From Zopfochytrium polystomum (Eukaryota > Chytridiomycota > Chytridiomycetes > Chytridiales > Chytridiaceae), in NCBI GenBank assembly GCA_025765615.1, contig JAIVFJ010000125.1, positions 62,001-126,000 of the forward strand: 64,000 nucleotides of DNA. The letters run 5' to 3'. Shown in pieces: positions 20,833-31,776 of this stretch. The notes under the pieces were generated by a model. It was not told where the DNA came from and did no database searches. It saw only the letters and a program-made list of their open reading frames with translations. The position numbers and the translations under genes are program-made. The stretch's first letter is position 1; each line of letters begins with the position of its first letter.

Positions 20833-22164
20833 ATGCCTCCTCCTCCCTCGCCACCATCCCGCTTCTGGTTCAAACGGGAAGCAGTGGCAGGCATCATCTA
20901 CAGCGACGCGTTTCGTCACGCCGTCATCGGCCTGGTCCTCGTCGACCTCGTCCTCGTCTTCGCCGACATGGCCCTCGCCCTCAACACCGTCTGCACGCCC
21001 CACCCGGCCTATCCGTCATCGTCATCATCGCCATCACCATCATCGCCCGTCCCCTCCCACCTGGCACACGGCTCCAGCGCTGCTGGCGCGGCGAACACGA
21101 CCGCGCCCGAGTCCAACTGTGGCGGCCGCGGCGGGTGGCTCTCATCTTTCGACGTGCACTCCGAACCTGGCTCTCACGGAGGAGCTGTGGTACGCACAGG
21201 AGGCGATCTTTTGGGCGTCGTCGTGCCTTCTGGCGGCGTTTGCGTGCGACGTGCTGCTGCATCTGCACGTGGAGGGGTGGAAGCTGTTCCGATCGGTCGT
21301 CGCGAGCGTCGATGCGATTATCATCTTTGGATCGCTGTGTGAGTTATCGCCTTGCGTTTGTCTGTTGCTTGTTAGTTCTGCCGGCTGACGTGCGGATTGC
21401 TCATCGTTTATCAACCAAACAAACGTGAAACAAACGTGACGAAAAAAAAAAAAAAAAAAAAACAAACAGGCATGGCGTTCGCATTCAGGTACACCGACAC
21501 CGAGGTAACAGGCACAGGTGCCATCGTTGCGCTCCGCATATGGAAGATCGTCCGCATCATGCACGCTGTGGCCGTGACCATCAACCGCGGCCACCGCAAA
21601 CTCCTCACGGCCATCCTGGACTCCAACTCTGCAATCGCGTCAGCGTGCCGCAAGCCCTTGCGCGCTTTCGAGGACGGGAAGGATACCTTCTTCAGGGGTT
21701 TGCGCAAGCTTGAACGGGACGCTTCTGGATGGGGCGTCGAGAGGCGGAGGAGCGCAAGGTGTGACAAGCGTGAGGAGGGACCTGGTAGCTCTGGTTTCGG
21801 GAAAGGTTCCTCATCTCGACTTGACGCAGTCCAACCAGCGAAGCAAATCCAGCGCCAGGAGGAACTGCGAACGATGGCAATGATGATGGACGAAGCAGGG
21901 TTGTTCATGGACACCCTGCAGATGGCGTTACGAGAGATGGAGGTCCAAGTTGCAGCGGCAAACAAGCGACGGCTGGATACTGCAATCCAGAACGCGCACT
22001 TGACGGGGGAGGAAGCGAGGGATGGTGAGGGGCTGGTTTTGGAGGAAGAAGAGCTTTTTAGGCACCATCTACACCTGCTGGCGGAGGCTGATGGTCATCA
22101 CCACAGTTCACCAGGGAAGGAGAAGAATGATGAAGTGAGAGAGGGCAAGTTTTTGACAGCATGA
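20833..22164 (+). CDS. Hv1-like voltage-gated proton channel, copy C (frame offset in S1-S2 loop)
   Basis: Exon 1 begins at 20833 (MPPPPSPPSRFWFKRE) and ends at 21338; exon 2 is 21470-22164, after an intron with a 20-base poly-A run. S1 is HAVIGLVLVDLVLVFADM, S2 is AIFWASSCLLAAFACDVLLH, S3 is SVVASVDAIIIFGSLC and S4 is VALRIWKIVRIMHAVAVT, with R/K/R and His as in copy B. A long acidic helical tail follows. S1 and S2 are in different frames: the change falls in the low-complexity S1-S2 loop (about 21000-21150), and no canonical intron of suitable length and phase is found there. Either one base is missing or extra, or an unusual splice is used. It is the most diverged of the three copies and lies outside the duplicated units. 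Confidence 0.68.
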
Positions 22165-22705
22165 AGGTTGTGTTTAAGATCCTGCTCCGGGGATGGAGCA
22201 CTCATTTTCTTGTGTTTTTAAAGCGGGACCATTCCTTCTCATTCATCTTCACGAACTACATTATATTAAAAATGCTCCAGTGTTGGCTACTAATTCGCGT
22301 GAATTCTCCTATCGGTGCCGAAGTAATATCCAGCCACATATTTGTTCCAGCTTAATTTCGTGTAAGATCAAGAACGACCAGTCAAATTTTCACCTGAGAG
22401 GCTCAGCTGATCCCAAGGAGCACCATCGCCACCCACAACGGACCCAAAGTCAGCCTAGAATTCGGATACCTTACTGTCATAAGCTACTTGCACCCCCCTT
22501 CCCCCCCCCGCAATTGATTGCTGCTACGGCCTGAATTGGCACGAACAGCTTTCGGATCGCTACTCCTCCGTCCTTGTGCAGGTTCGGACACAAACAACCC
22601 GTCCAGTTTGGCCGACGTCTTCTGAGGTTACCCGAGATTTTGACTCATCTGTCCTTTTCACTACCTCGTTTCCCACACCTCTGTCAACTTCGCCTGCAGG
22701 TCACT
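22165..22705. other. Intergenic region
   Basis: Holds the 3' end of the Hv1 copy C transcript and the upstream region of the acetyltransferase gene. No coding frame is convincing. Confidence 0.4.
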
Positions 22706-24283
22706 ATGCCTCTCAACCTATTTGCACGGCGATGCCTCAATCTCCACCCATCCGCTCCGGGTCAAAAGTTCTTCGATTCTCTTCGGATATCCGCGAAGAA
22801 GGCCGAACGCGTGTCGATCCAACACCGCCGAAGTCAATGGAAGAGTCTCAGAAAGCTGGCCTACGAGAAGTTTTTATCCAACCGGCGTGGGCAATGTGAG
22901 GACAACGAGTGATCTCTGACGGCTTGTTTGTTTGATCTCTGACAAGGTGGCTGTTCCCTTGCTCTTGCCAACGGGGGCTGGACAATCTCTAGGCCTCTCA
23001 CAACAAGATTTTGTCACCGACGAGGGTGCGAACCGTTTTCCACCACCGCAGTGCAACAGTTCGCCACAGCGATCCCCCAGTTGGCGGGCGGCTGGCAGTG
23101 CCACGCCGGAGACACCCGTGCTGGGCCACTGGTCTTTCCCCGCAAGTCCACCACTTTCGCCATCTGGATCCTTCTTCTTTCAAACTCACTCTATTCCATC
23201 ACCAAACGGCTCCATCACAAGCTCTGCAAGCAGCTTCAGCACCGCAACAACGTTTTTCGATCAGCCGGTGCCGACATTCGTACCTTCGCTCGGGAGATTC
23301 AGCCAACTCAACGCAAACAAATTTCAGCGCCCACGAACTGCGGCCGGCAAACTTGTTCGAGGTATTGAATTTTACGAAAGCACTCCCCCCGCGGTCTTTT
23401 TCTTTGGCAGCCAATCTAACGAATTTTACTTAAACTCCGCAGAAACCGCACTCGAAGCTCTCGCCCGCCGGAAAACCAAACTCCACCTCGCTCCACTCGA
23501 CCACCAAGCCGTACGCGCGGCCAAAGTTCGCCGATTCCTGCAAGGAACCGCGGAACGCCATCAGCAGCGGGTCTATGAGAACCGCGGCATCGCGATTCCT
23601 TTGAACGACCGACAGCCGTGGAACCTTGCACTCTCGCTCCACATTACGGACAAGTACTGCCGAGACTTTGACGTTGACGCAGACCAGACAGCGCCAGCGG
23701 CCCACGCTGCAGACTCCAGCCCTATTCAGTGGGTGGGCGGCGAAAGGGTGCCGGTTACGTTTGTGTCGGTGCGAGGAGAAGCCGAGGCGACCGAGTCTCA
23801 GTGGACGCCGCTATACGACGCCGCGGATGCCCTCGTTACGAAGCAATTCGCAAAGAAGAAAGTGACGGCGGACCTGGCTGGTGTCGTGGATGATGGATTT
23901 ACGGCCGACATTGTGCGAGACGCCGTGACTGGTGTTGTCCTCGGCACCGCGCAGTATGTTTACATGAGGCGGTACTTGTGGTTGGATGCGCTTGCCGTCA
24001 AGGAGGAAGCCCAAGGACTTGGAATCGGTTCGTTGCTGCTGCAAAGGTTTGTGACGTCTTCTCTGTCGTAATAAGGCTTCCCCCGCTGACTATCCGCTAC
24101 AGACTCATTGAAAACGCCGCTGCGCGTGGCAAGCAAGTTCTTTGTTTCGCACTCAAAGACGTCGTTACTTGGTACGAGCGCCACGGCTTTCGCCACTGTC
24201 CGGAAGAGCTACCGGAGAAACCCTGGCATATTGGCAAATTCCTTGTCCAGGGTGAAACGCCCACCCTAGCACCGTCGTTTTGA
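22706..24283 (+). CDS. GNAT-family N-acetyltransferase
   Basis: Exons 22706-22895, 22993-24046 and 24103-24283, joined by GTGAGG..CTCTAG and GTTTGT..CTACAG introns in consistent phase. The acetyl-CoA-binding motif A is ALAVKEEAQGLGIGSLLLQR (Q-x-x-G-x-G type), then LIENAAARGKQVLCFALK and VVTWYERHGFRHC, typical of the last strand and helix of the GNAT fold. The N-terminus (MPLNLFARRCLNLHPSAPGQ) is basic and Arg-rich and could direct the protein to mitochondria. An 81-base stretch beginning GTATTG at about 23361 and ending CCGCAG, with a CTAAC branch-like element, may be another intron; removing it keeps the frame. Substrate unknown. Confidence 0.72.
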
Positions 24284-25490
24284 TTCTCCCCTTTGGAGCC
24301 TATTAAGCTCCACATTGTTACTGTATATGGTTCTGTCTTGGTTTGACACTGACTTGGTCTGACTTGCGCGAATACTCCCCTCGCCCCCTCTCGGCAATGA
24401 CTTGTGCATTCTTGCATTTCACCCCCTCCCACCTCCCCTCTTCCTTTCTTGCATTTTTCTTCATTCTCGCAGACTTTTCTTCCCTCGTTCTCGTCCAATT
24501 GTGACTCTGACTTACTTTATAATTCTCCACCGTCCTGCGCACGAAACTATTGGCAGAGATTATTATTAATGAAAATCCGAACGGCCTGCTGTTTTCATTT
24601 TGGCTGGGCAGCATTATTCGCGAAGTTGTCGTTCAAGATGGATGTCGGTCGGTCGTGGAGCGAAAACCGCTGGTGGAAGAAAGCCGATGTGTGCCCACGT
24701 TCGCCTGTGTTTTTTTGAACCAACCAACCCGTGCCACCTGCACTGCTTCCCCGACCCCAGCTCTCTGTTGAAAAATCTCCACTTTCAAAATGACATGAAC
24801 AAGCTTCGGAGAGTCTAAGGGCCTGATCAACCCATTCTACAAATTAAGCATTTCCACCAAATGCACATAAAAGAAAGTGCTGAATTCATCGAATAGTAGC
24901 GGAGGCACAAACCATTTTAAAAGACTTGACCAGCAACATCTCCCACCAACTTGCAAATGCATCCCAGTTGCTTCACGCAAGAGCCATCAAAGTCGGAAGG
25001 CTTTGGCGTGCAAAATACACTTTCGCGTGTGATCTCATCCAGTGGATGACCTTCCCGTCCAAGAGCGGCTGTTGTCTCCCACTCCTTCCTCCCCCCACCC
25101 TCCCACTCGGCTGGCCGCACGGCTGCCATCGCACTGGAGGGAGTTCTAGTGTGCTGATGGACTTGGGCACGCGCGACCAGGCCCACCATCTGCATCGTGT
25201 TTGCCCAAGCATGCCTGCAATGGCGAAGGGTTTACACCTCCGTCTTCAATTCGGTGCTCCTGGAGATGGCTCAATACTCGTCAACCCATTGTTCATGCTG
25301 GTTCCTGCCGACTAAATGTGACCTCAACCCTCGTCCGATCAACCCCTCCTCCCGCCTCGTACAGAATGTGTCCCTAGAAGAAAGCGCTCTTCCGGGAGCC
25401 CCCACGCAAGAAAATGACGGCCTACTCGCTTCGACGTTGCGTGTTGGGCTTCGCAGCGCTGTAACCGGGCGAAAAAACTGAACTGACGAA
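24284..25490. other. Intergenic, no convincing gene
   Basis: Several ORFs of 60-130 codons on both strands overlap each other and show no recognisable domain. I see nothing I can name here. Confidence 0.35.
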
Positions 25491-25883
25491 TCACCACAGG
25501 TTTACCACTGAGGACGCGCAGCGACCTCGGATGATGAAGCGGTTGCGCGTGTTGACCTTCCGTCGACGTGGGCGGCTTCCTTTTTCCTGATGGGGGTGTT
25601 TGCGGTTGCCTTGAACCCCGTACTTTCTTGCACAGGTGACTGTCCGGCGGCGATCCTTCTTTCCTTGTTCGACGGCTTTCCGGATCATATCACGTCCCTT
25701 CCTATCGTTCAAGAGCTGTGCAACCCGTTGTGCAATACTCTCGGTGTCGAGATCGGTGAGAGCGGTGTTTGATCTTAGTCGCTTGGCAGGATCGCCGTCG
25801 TTCGCCTTCTTTGTTAAATGCCATAAAAGAACTTCCTTACTGTGAGACCGAAAAACTCCCCGCAGCCCTCGGATCCACTGCAA
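25491..25883 (-). CDS. Hypothetical basic protein, possibly an exon
   Basis: A 130-codon frame with a plausible helical segment (TALTDLDTESIAQRVAQLLN) followed by a Lys/Arg-rich tail. No ATG begins the ORF at its 5' end on the track used here with certainty, and no family is recognised. It could be a terminal exon of a minus-strand gene or a chance ORF. Confidence 0.2.
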   Translation of the reverse strand: MQWIRGLRGVFRSHSKEVLLWHLTKKANDGDPAKRLRSNTALTDLDTESIAQRVAQLLNDRKGRDMIRKAVEQGKKDRRRTVTCARKYGVQGNRKHPHQEKGSRPRRRKVNTRNRFIIRGRCASSVVNLW

Positions 25884-25993
25884 GCATTGCGGAAGATCGT
25901 TGCGACCACGTTGGTGCGTTACGCGTGCAGAGATTGAAGCGTCAACTTACAGTGACGTTCGACAGGAACCCCTCTCCTGGACGTGAACGCTCC

Positions 25994-27402
25994 TTATCGT
26001 GTGAATGAGAGTGATAAACCGTGAAGTACTACCGCAATGAGTGAAAATGTAAGCACAGCACGAAAGAATAAGCAAAGTAGAATAAAATGAATGCTCAAGC
26101 GGTCTTGTGAATTGAGGCTCAGGATCAGCGGTTGAATCTTGACTGAGGTCACACAAGTCTGTCTGTTGCTGTACCCCCGCACCATCCCGCTGGTCCCGCC
26201 CCCGCCAACCGGCTTCGGTATCACATCCACCACAACGCACGTCGGCACCAGCTGCGACCTCAGGCACCATCCGTACACCCACCACGCGACGGTCGCGGCG
26301 ACGGCAAAGTGCGCGAGGTACTGGATCCAGCCGAATTTGAGCACTTCGGTCACCCCGGGCCGGTACGCGATGCGGTGCTCGGGGTAACGCAGCTTGCCGG
26401 TGATCGTCAGCGGCTGGTGCGTCGCGCGGAAGAAGGTGTAGGTTGGGGGAGGATGGGAGAAGGCGGTGTATACTGGGGGAACAAATGGTAGGGTTGAGAG
26501 ACAGACGGGCGAATGTTTTTGTGATCTGAACTCAACTGTCGCGATCCAGGTAGGATCTGAGTATCCTGCCCCAGGACAGGGCGCTGGTGTCGCCCACGGT
26601 AGCCAGCGTGTAGTTGACCACGGGCACGTTGTAGCGGACATTGTCGACGCCCGAGTCCAACAGCTCCCGCTGGACCAGCTGAAGATCACCGTCGATATCG
26701 ATGGCGGAGATCGGGAGGGGCGACGACTCGTCGAAATACGCCATCGACTGCATCAGCAGTCTGATGTCTGTCTGCGCTTTTGAGTGAGAAGTGGGATGCA
26801 CAACGCCCGCTCATGGTGTGGCAGAGGCTACTTACGACCAGCTCGTAGCGGAACATCATGGCCAAACGGACGTGATGGATGTCGTAAGAGTCCTGCAGGT
26901 GGGTCTGGATTGTGAACGAGAGGTAGTCGTTGATTCCATCCCTGTCCTCATCGACTTCAGCGGTCTGTGCGCGGGTTAACTCCATTTCAATAAAGCCCTG
27001 AAAATGGGGCCAATCCTGATGGTTACCTTTATCGAAGGCACCGCTTCCATCGCACTGTCAAACAGTTGAGAAAGCTGGGGATTGGTGGAGAAGAAGAGAT
27101 GGACCCGCGACCCGTCAACGGTGCTCTGCCCGTCCAGGAAGAGCATGAGCTCGCGTTGATATTTGACTGTCGGCTGCTCCCTGAAGGTGTTCTCCTTCAG
27201 CCAGAAAGCTGCGCGTGGAGCCGTTGCGTAAGAAGTAATGGTCAAAAGGCGGTCAATCCACGCACGTACAGTGGGACGAGTATGCCCAGATGAGTGGGAC
27301 GATCAGTGCCGCCGCGGAAAGAATCGCCGCTAAGAGGGACGCCCGGGAACATATTGGTGCACGGAAGCGACGCTGAAACGGGATCGCGTAGAATGTGGGC
27401 AT
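25994..27402 (-). CDS. TMEM231: TMEM231 homologue, ciliary transition-zone protein
   Basis: Five exons: 27402-27270, 27208-27027, 26964-26836, 26771-26537 and 26472-25994, with introns of 61-65 bases in consistent phase. The N-terminal helix SLLAAILSAAALIVPLIWAY is followed by FWLKENTFREQPTVKYQREL. Then come VDEDRDGINDYLSFTIQTHL, LLMQSMAYFDE, AIDIDGDLQLVQ, VRYNVPVVN and, before the second membrane helix, YRPGVTEVLKFGWIQYLAHF. This order and spacing match animal TMEM231, a member of the MKS/B9 complex that gates the base of the cilium. In this setting it would serve the flagellum of zoospores. The C-terminus after PKPVGGGG is longer than usual and may hide a further intron. Confidence 0.88.
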
Positions 27403-27461
27403 CGTTTTTTTTATTGAATGTGTTCAGGCTTTTTTTTCAGACAAATCTAGCGAAAGTCGCA

Positions 27462-29243
27462 TTACACGATTCGGCCTGTGAGAACAATGTTTTCAGCCGC
27501 GACAGCCGCAATCAACCCCCCGTCCAGTTCGATTTCGGAAGCCGGGCCTTGCTCGCGAAGGTCAAACGCCGCGAGAATGTACTTGGCCCACGTTCCCGCG
27601 TAAAAGTCCTTGTGAGGCTGTTCGCAGTTAAACATCGAGAAACGCAAAGGGTAGGCGATTTGCCAGACACTCACCATTTCGACGGCCATTCCAAACGGCG
27701 CCATCATTCTCTTTAGCAAACCCTCCTCCTCGGCGAAAAGCGGCCTCGGCACGTACACGAACGGAACCTTGTGCGCGACGACCTCCGCGCACGTCGAGTA
27801 CCCGCATTTGCCGGCGACCACGTCCACCGCGCCGACCAGGTCCGGCACATAGGAGTCCCGGGGAGCGATAGTGATTCCGCCTGCGCCGCCGCCGTTGGCG
27901 CTGCGGGCTGCGATGAGGGAATCGATCAGGTCGCCTTTCGGGCCGGGGACGGCGATGATGGCGTGCCAGCCCTCGGGGAGAAGGTCTGAGGGAACCCAGG
28001 GTTGCGCTTCCTGGACCTGATGCGGCGGCGGTGATCGCTCATCTGAATGGTGTTGTCCATTAGTGTGACTTTGGTCTCCAACGTGGAGTGATTCTGAGGA
28101 GGAGGTGACTGAGAAGCCTCCAAAGGTAATTAGAACGGTTTTAGCGAAGTTGGGAATGCCGAAAGAGCGACGGATCGCGTCCCGCGGTGATCGCGCCATG
28201 CGAACGACAAGTGGCAGGTTGAGGATGCGCGGATTTGGTGGTGGCTAGGTTGATGATGAATGAACAGATCTCTAAGGTGTCCAAACTCTACATCACAAAT
28301 ATGGTGGAACTTACATTTGGCGGATCACTGTCGAAAGCGGGGATGCGGATCGCTCCAGGGAGTCGGAGGAGATAATCGAAGTTGTCTCGATACAGCTTTA
28401 AGACGGTTGCCTTCGCGGTGGTTCCGTCGAAACCCGATATACCATTGTAAATGGCGTCAAACGAAAAGTTTGAGACCAAGACCGTAGGTAACCTGAGCCT
28501 CTGCACACTGTCAGCCGGAGTGTTGCTGTGTGGCACTGCACTCTCACCTTTGCTGCGACGGCGGGAACGAAGGGCGAGTCGAGCAAAACGCACTCAATTT
28601 TCTCATCCCGTAGCCATCGTTCCTCATCCTCGGCAAGTTCCTGCCACGTTTCGAGGTATGCTTCGCAAGCCTGCAGCGATCGGGCGGAGTCAACGCTGAC
28701 GGCATCGGATTGGATGATACCAGGGTCAATGACGGCTGACTTCCGAAGGTGCAGCAACGATGGATGTTTGGCGATGAGATCGGCGAACAGTGATGGTGGC
28801 GCGCCAGTTATGATGGTGATCGAGTGGCCGCGGTCTGCGAGGGACGCGATCGTGACGTAGGCGCGTCTGTTGAGGGGTGAGATCTCAATGGCGGGCAATG
28901 CTTCGTCAAAGTACCAAACCATCTCACGTTGAGTGACCAAAGCCTGCATATGGACAACAACGATTTCCGTTTAGGGCACTGAGCACGGGAGAGTAGCAAA
29001 CATACCATGGCCAGAGATGTAGAAGGCGGCGCATATTGATCTTGGTGGCGACGAGGCGGATTGGCGACGCAATCGTCCGACAGTGTGGTCGTCGATGGCG
29101 AAGGTCTTGTCATCGTGGCATCGGCCATCGCGTTCCACGCCATTGTCTTGGTGATCGCGTTTCGCGAACGCCGCTGTCGCAGCTGTTACGAGGAAGGTGC
29201 CATTGTCGACTCGTGAGCACGATCGCGGCGCTGAATTTGCCAT
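27462..29243 (-). CDS. GT-B-like glycosyltransferase (L-arabinokinase N-domain/MurG-like)
   Basis: Six exons: 29243-29006, 28943-28928, 28866-28548, 28500-28315, 28244-27675 and 27617-27462, all in phase, about 494 residues. Exon 2 is only 16 bases; it is needed to rebuild the motif YISGHGFGHSTRAYVTIASL, the nucleotide-sugar GT-B N-terminal glycine loop. Downstream are GHSITIITGAPPSLF, a DPG segment, VLLDSPFVPAVAA, LRLPTVLVSNFSFDAIY, then the C-terminal half with FAKTVLITFGGFS, GAVDVVAGKCGYSTCAE and FVYVPRPLFAEE, the usual acceptor/donor site of such enzymes. It resembles the N-terminal domain of plant L-arabinokinases and bacterial homologues, but no kinase domain follows. Donor and acceptor are unknown. 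The start is close to, and divergent from, the hydrolase gene at 29291. Confidence 0.68.
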
Positions 29244-29290
29244 GGAGGGCCGCACAATTCTTCGTGTGACTTGCCGACTCGCCGGAAAGC
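29244..29290. promoter_or_regulatory. Compact bidirectional promoter region
   Basis: Only 47 bases separate the inferred ATGs of the minus-strand glycosyltransferase and the plus-strand hydrolase. If both starts are right, the promoter elements must overlap coding or 5' UTR sequence of the neighbours. Confidence 0.4.
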
Positions 29291-30926
29291 ATGCCGACTC
29301 GTCGCAAGTCCGTCGCCTTCATCGAGACCCCGGCGGGCCTGGTCGCGAACGATCCCGCGCACGCCTCCTCATCACCGCCGTCAGCCAACCACTCTGGAAC
29401 GCCGTACGAGGTCACCGCCGGCAACCTATCGTGGACCCACGTCCCGCGCGTGTCGGGAAAGGTCACGACGACCTGGCACCGGTTCTCGCCCGACGTAAGC
29501 CGATCAGCGCCTAGCTTGAACGTCGACGGAAGACGGTCCAGTGTCACCTCGTTGCGGAGAGCAAGTACTCACGGCGGCAGCGGTCCTCGTGCAGCAGGAT
29601 TGGCCGTTCCGACAACTGGATCGCTTGATCGCAGAGCTGTCCAGAATCGGGGGCCTAGCCAACTGGCCCTACCCGTTGCAGAAGGAGGCGCCAGCAGGCG
29701 GCACAGCTTCGTCTCGACAACAGCTGAGACATACTCTGGCCTCGACTTGGGACTGCCAGGCGAAGGCGATCGGGACTCGCGGGCAGTTGAGATCTACTAC
29801 GAAATTCATGGGCCTCCGGATGCCCCGATCAAGGCGCTTTTGATATCCGGGCACGCCTCCTCCTGCAGAGCTTGGGTCACATCGTTGAACTACTTCAAGG
29901 CTGACGGTCGCTTTCAGGTCTGCGTGTTTGATAATCGAGGTGAGAGAGGGCAGTTTTACTTTGCTGGACTGATTATTCTTCTCAAGGTGTCGGGGATTCG
30001 ACTCAGACCACAAAAGACTTCGGCTTGGAGGACATGGCGAAAGATACCATCGACCTTTTGCGTCATATCGGATGGACAAGCCAAGTATTCGTTGTCGGCG
30101 TGTCGATGGGTACGACGCCGTCCCTTTTTTTTTTTTTTTTTTGTTACCCTCGGGCCAACTTGTTCTACAGGTGGTATGATCGCACAGCAGCTGGCCCTCC
30201 TGGCTCCCGAAATGATTTCGTCGCTTGCTCTTGTATCCACATCCCCCAGCCGTCCTGTCCCGCCGTTAAAAGTAATTCTCTATTACCTTGGAATCGCCGT
30301 TGGCTGGACACCGATCAAGAAAGCGGAAGAAGTGTTCCGCATGTTCACCTACTTGAACTTCCCCGACAATTGGCTCAGAGTGAAGACCGAAGAGCCGTAC
30401 ACGAACTACCCAACGAACGGAGATGCAATTTACGCGGTAAGCTTTTCCTCTGGGGCTGCCCAGATAATCCGGCTGACGGTCATTCGTTGTTAGATGTTGG
30501 AGGAGAGGAAATTAGGGAAGCCGCGACAGTCTGCCTTTGCGCGGTCGGCTCAAACAGATGCGGTCGCAGGAAACAAAATACGGCCGGAGGATTTGGAAAA
30601 AATCGGACAACAGAGCTTCCCCATCATGGTCATAACTGGCGATGAGGATATTGTAAGTGGGGAAAAACTTTCTCCTCCGCCGTTCTTAATTAATCAATAC
30701 CGATCAATCTCAGCAAATCGACATGACCTACTCGAAGCGCCTGGCCGATATCGTAAAGGCACCTCTTCACATTATGCCAGGCGGCGGTCACGACCTAGCC
30801 GATATGTTTCCCAATGAGTTTCACAGCCTCTTAATCAGGTTTGCCAGCCGATCTGATCAGTTTCTACCAAGAGCAACGCTTGTGAATGCGAGGCGCACGA
30901 GAGCTTCCGAGGGAAATGAATCTTAA
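29291..30926 (+). CDS. Alpha/beta-hydrolase
   Basis: Five exons: 29291-29939, 29987-30109, 30171-30436, 30494-30652 and 30714-30926, about 469 residues. After a 150-residue Ser-rich N-terminus the fold begins with EIYYEIHGPPDAPIKALLIS and CVFDNRGVGDST. The nucleophile elbow is GVSMGG with Ser at about 256. The acid is in ITGDEDI (Asp at about 396) and the base is in MPGGGHD (His at about 425). All three catalytic residues fall on separate exons, which supports the splice model. The intron before GGM contains an 18-base T run. Substrate is not evident; the sequence resembles general esterase/epoxide-hydrolase-like members. Confidence 0.82.
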
Positions 30927-31089
30927 CTAATGTACCAATATTCTCTAGAAGAGCAAATCCTTTGTTATTGATTCTTTGACTTTTTTTTTTTTTTTGTTAG
31001 TCTGGACAGCACCAACACGCGGCGGTCGAGTGTATGGTATTTATTGGTAGTGCAATAAAATAGGGAGCGTACGGCCGATCGCGAGGGGT

Positions 31090-31489
31090 TCAGATCTGAG
31101 AGAAAGTCTGATCGTTTGCTGTCTGCTTCTTGATGAGATAGCTCTGAAAGACGAGATCACGTAAACCTCAACTCCCCAATAAGAGCAACCGACCGATTAC
31201 CTGGAGGGTCGCAAACACGAAAAGAACTCCGTAAATAAGCGATGCGAAGAAGCACTGCCTCCCAACGGCCTTGGGGTCTTCGATCGCGTGCTTGCCGCCA
31301 GCGACCATCGAGTTGTTCCCGTGGATCAGCGCGCCGATGATTAGCTGGTGAGATTCGCCAGTGAAGGTTTAACAGATGGTAGACCAACGCTTGTGAAAGA
31401 GAACGCCAAACCAAGAAGACGCAGCCGCTGATCGACAGGATCGACAGCATGAAGGCGTTGGTGGAGCTGAGGACTACGAAGCTGGGCAT
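31090..31489 (-). CDS. V-ATPase V0 subunit f (RNaseK/YPR170W-B-like)
   Basis: Three exons: 31489-31412, 31344-31201 and 31143-31090, giving 91 residues. The protein has two membrane helices: FMLSILSISGCVFLLIIGAL near residues 14-33 and FFASLIYGVLFVFATLQSYL near residues 54-73, separated by a loop NNSMVAGGKHAIEDPKAVG. Length, two-helix layout and the loop-to-second-helix pattern match the yeast V0 subunit f (YPR170W-B) and animal RNASEK, small membrane parts of the vacuolar proton pump. The first intron starts GTTTGG, which is unusual, but the join is in frame and the second helix is intact. The gene converges on the hydrolase gene. Confidence 0.68.
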
Positions 31490-31776
31490 TTTGTAGGGTT
31501 GTCGGCTGTGGCAGTGCTGTGGAGATGTGGCAACCAAAGAAATGTCGGGAGCTTGACTCGGTCGCTGCGACGGCTTCACGGCGGGACCGCACGTAGTTGC
31601 TCACAGTCACGCGCGCGTTCTTCCTGATGACTCTTAGTCAATTATAATGAACCCCGTGCGGACACTAACCAATCTAAGCAATCGGCGGAAGCTTCAAACT
31701 ATGCTGATAGAAGCGGAAGACAGGCGAGAATGGGTAAACTCAAAACCGTGTTACTCTCGTCCTTTTAACGATGCAC

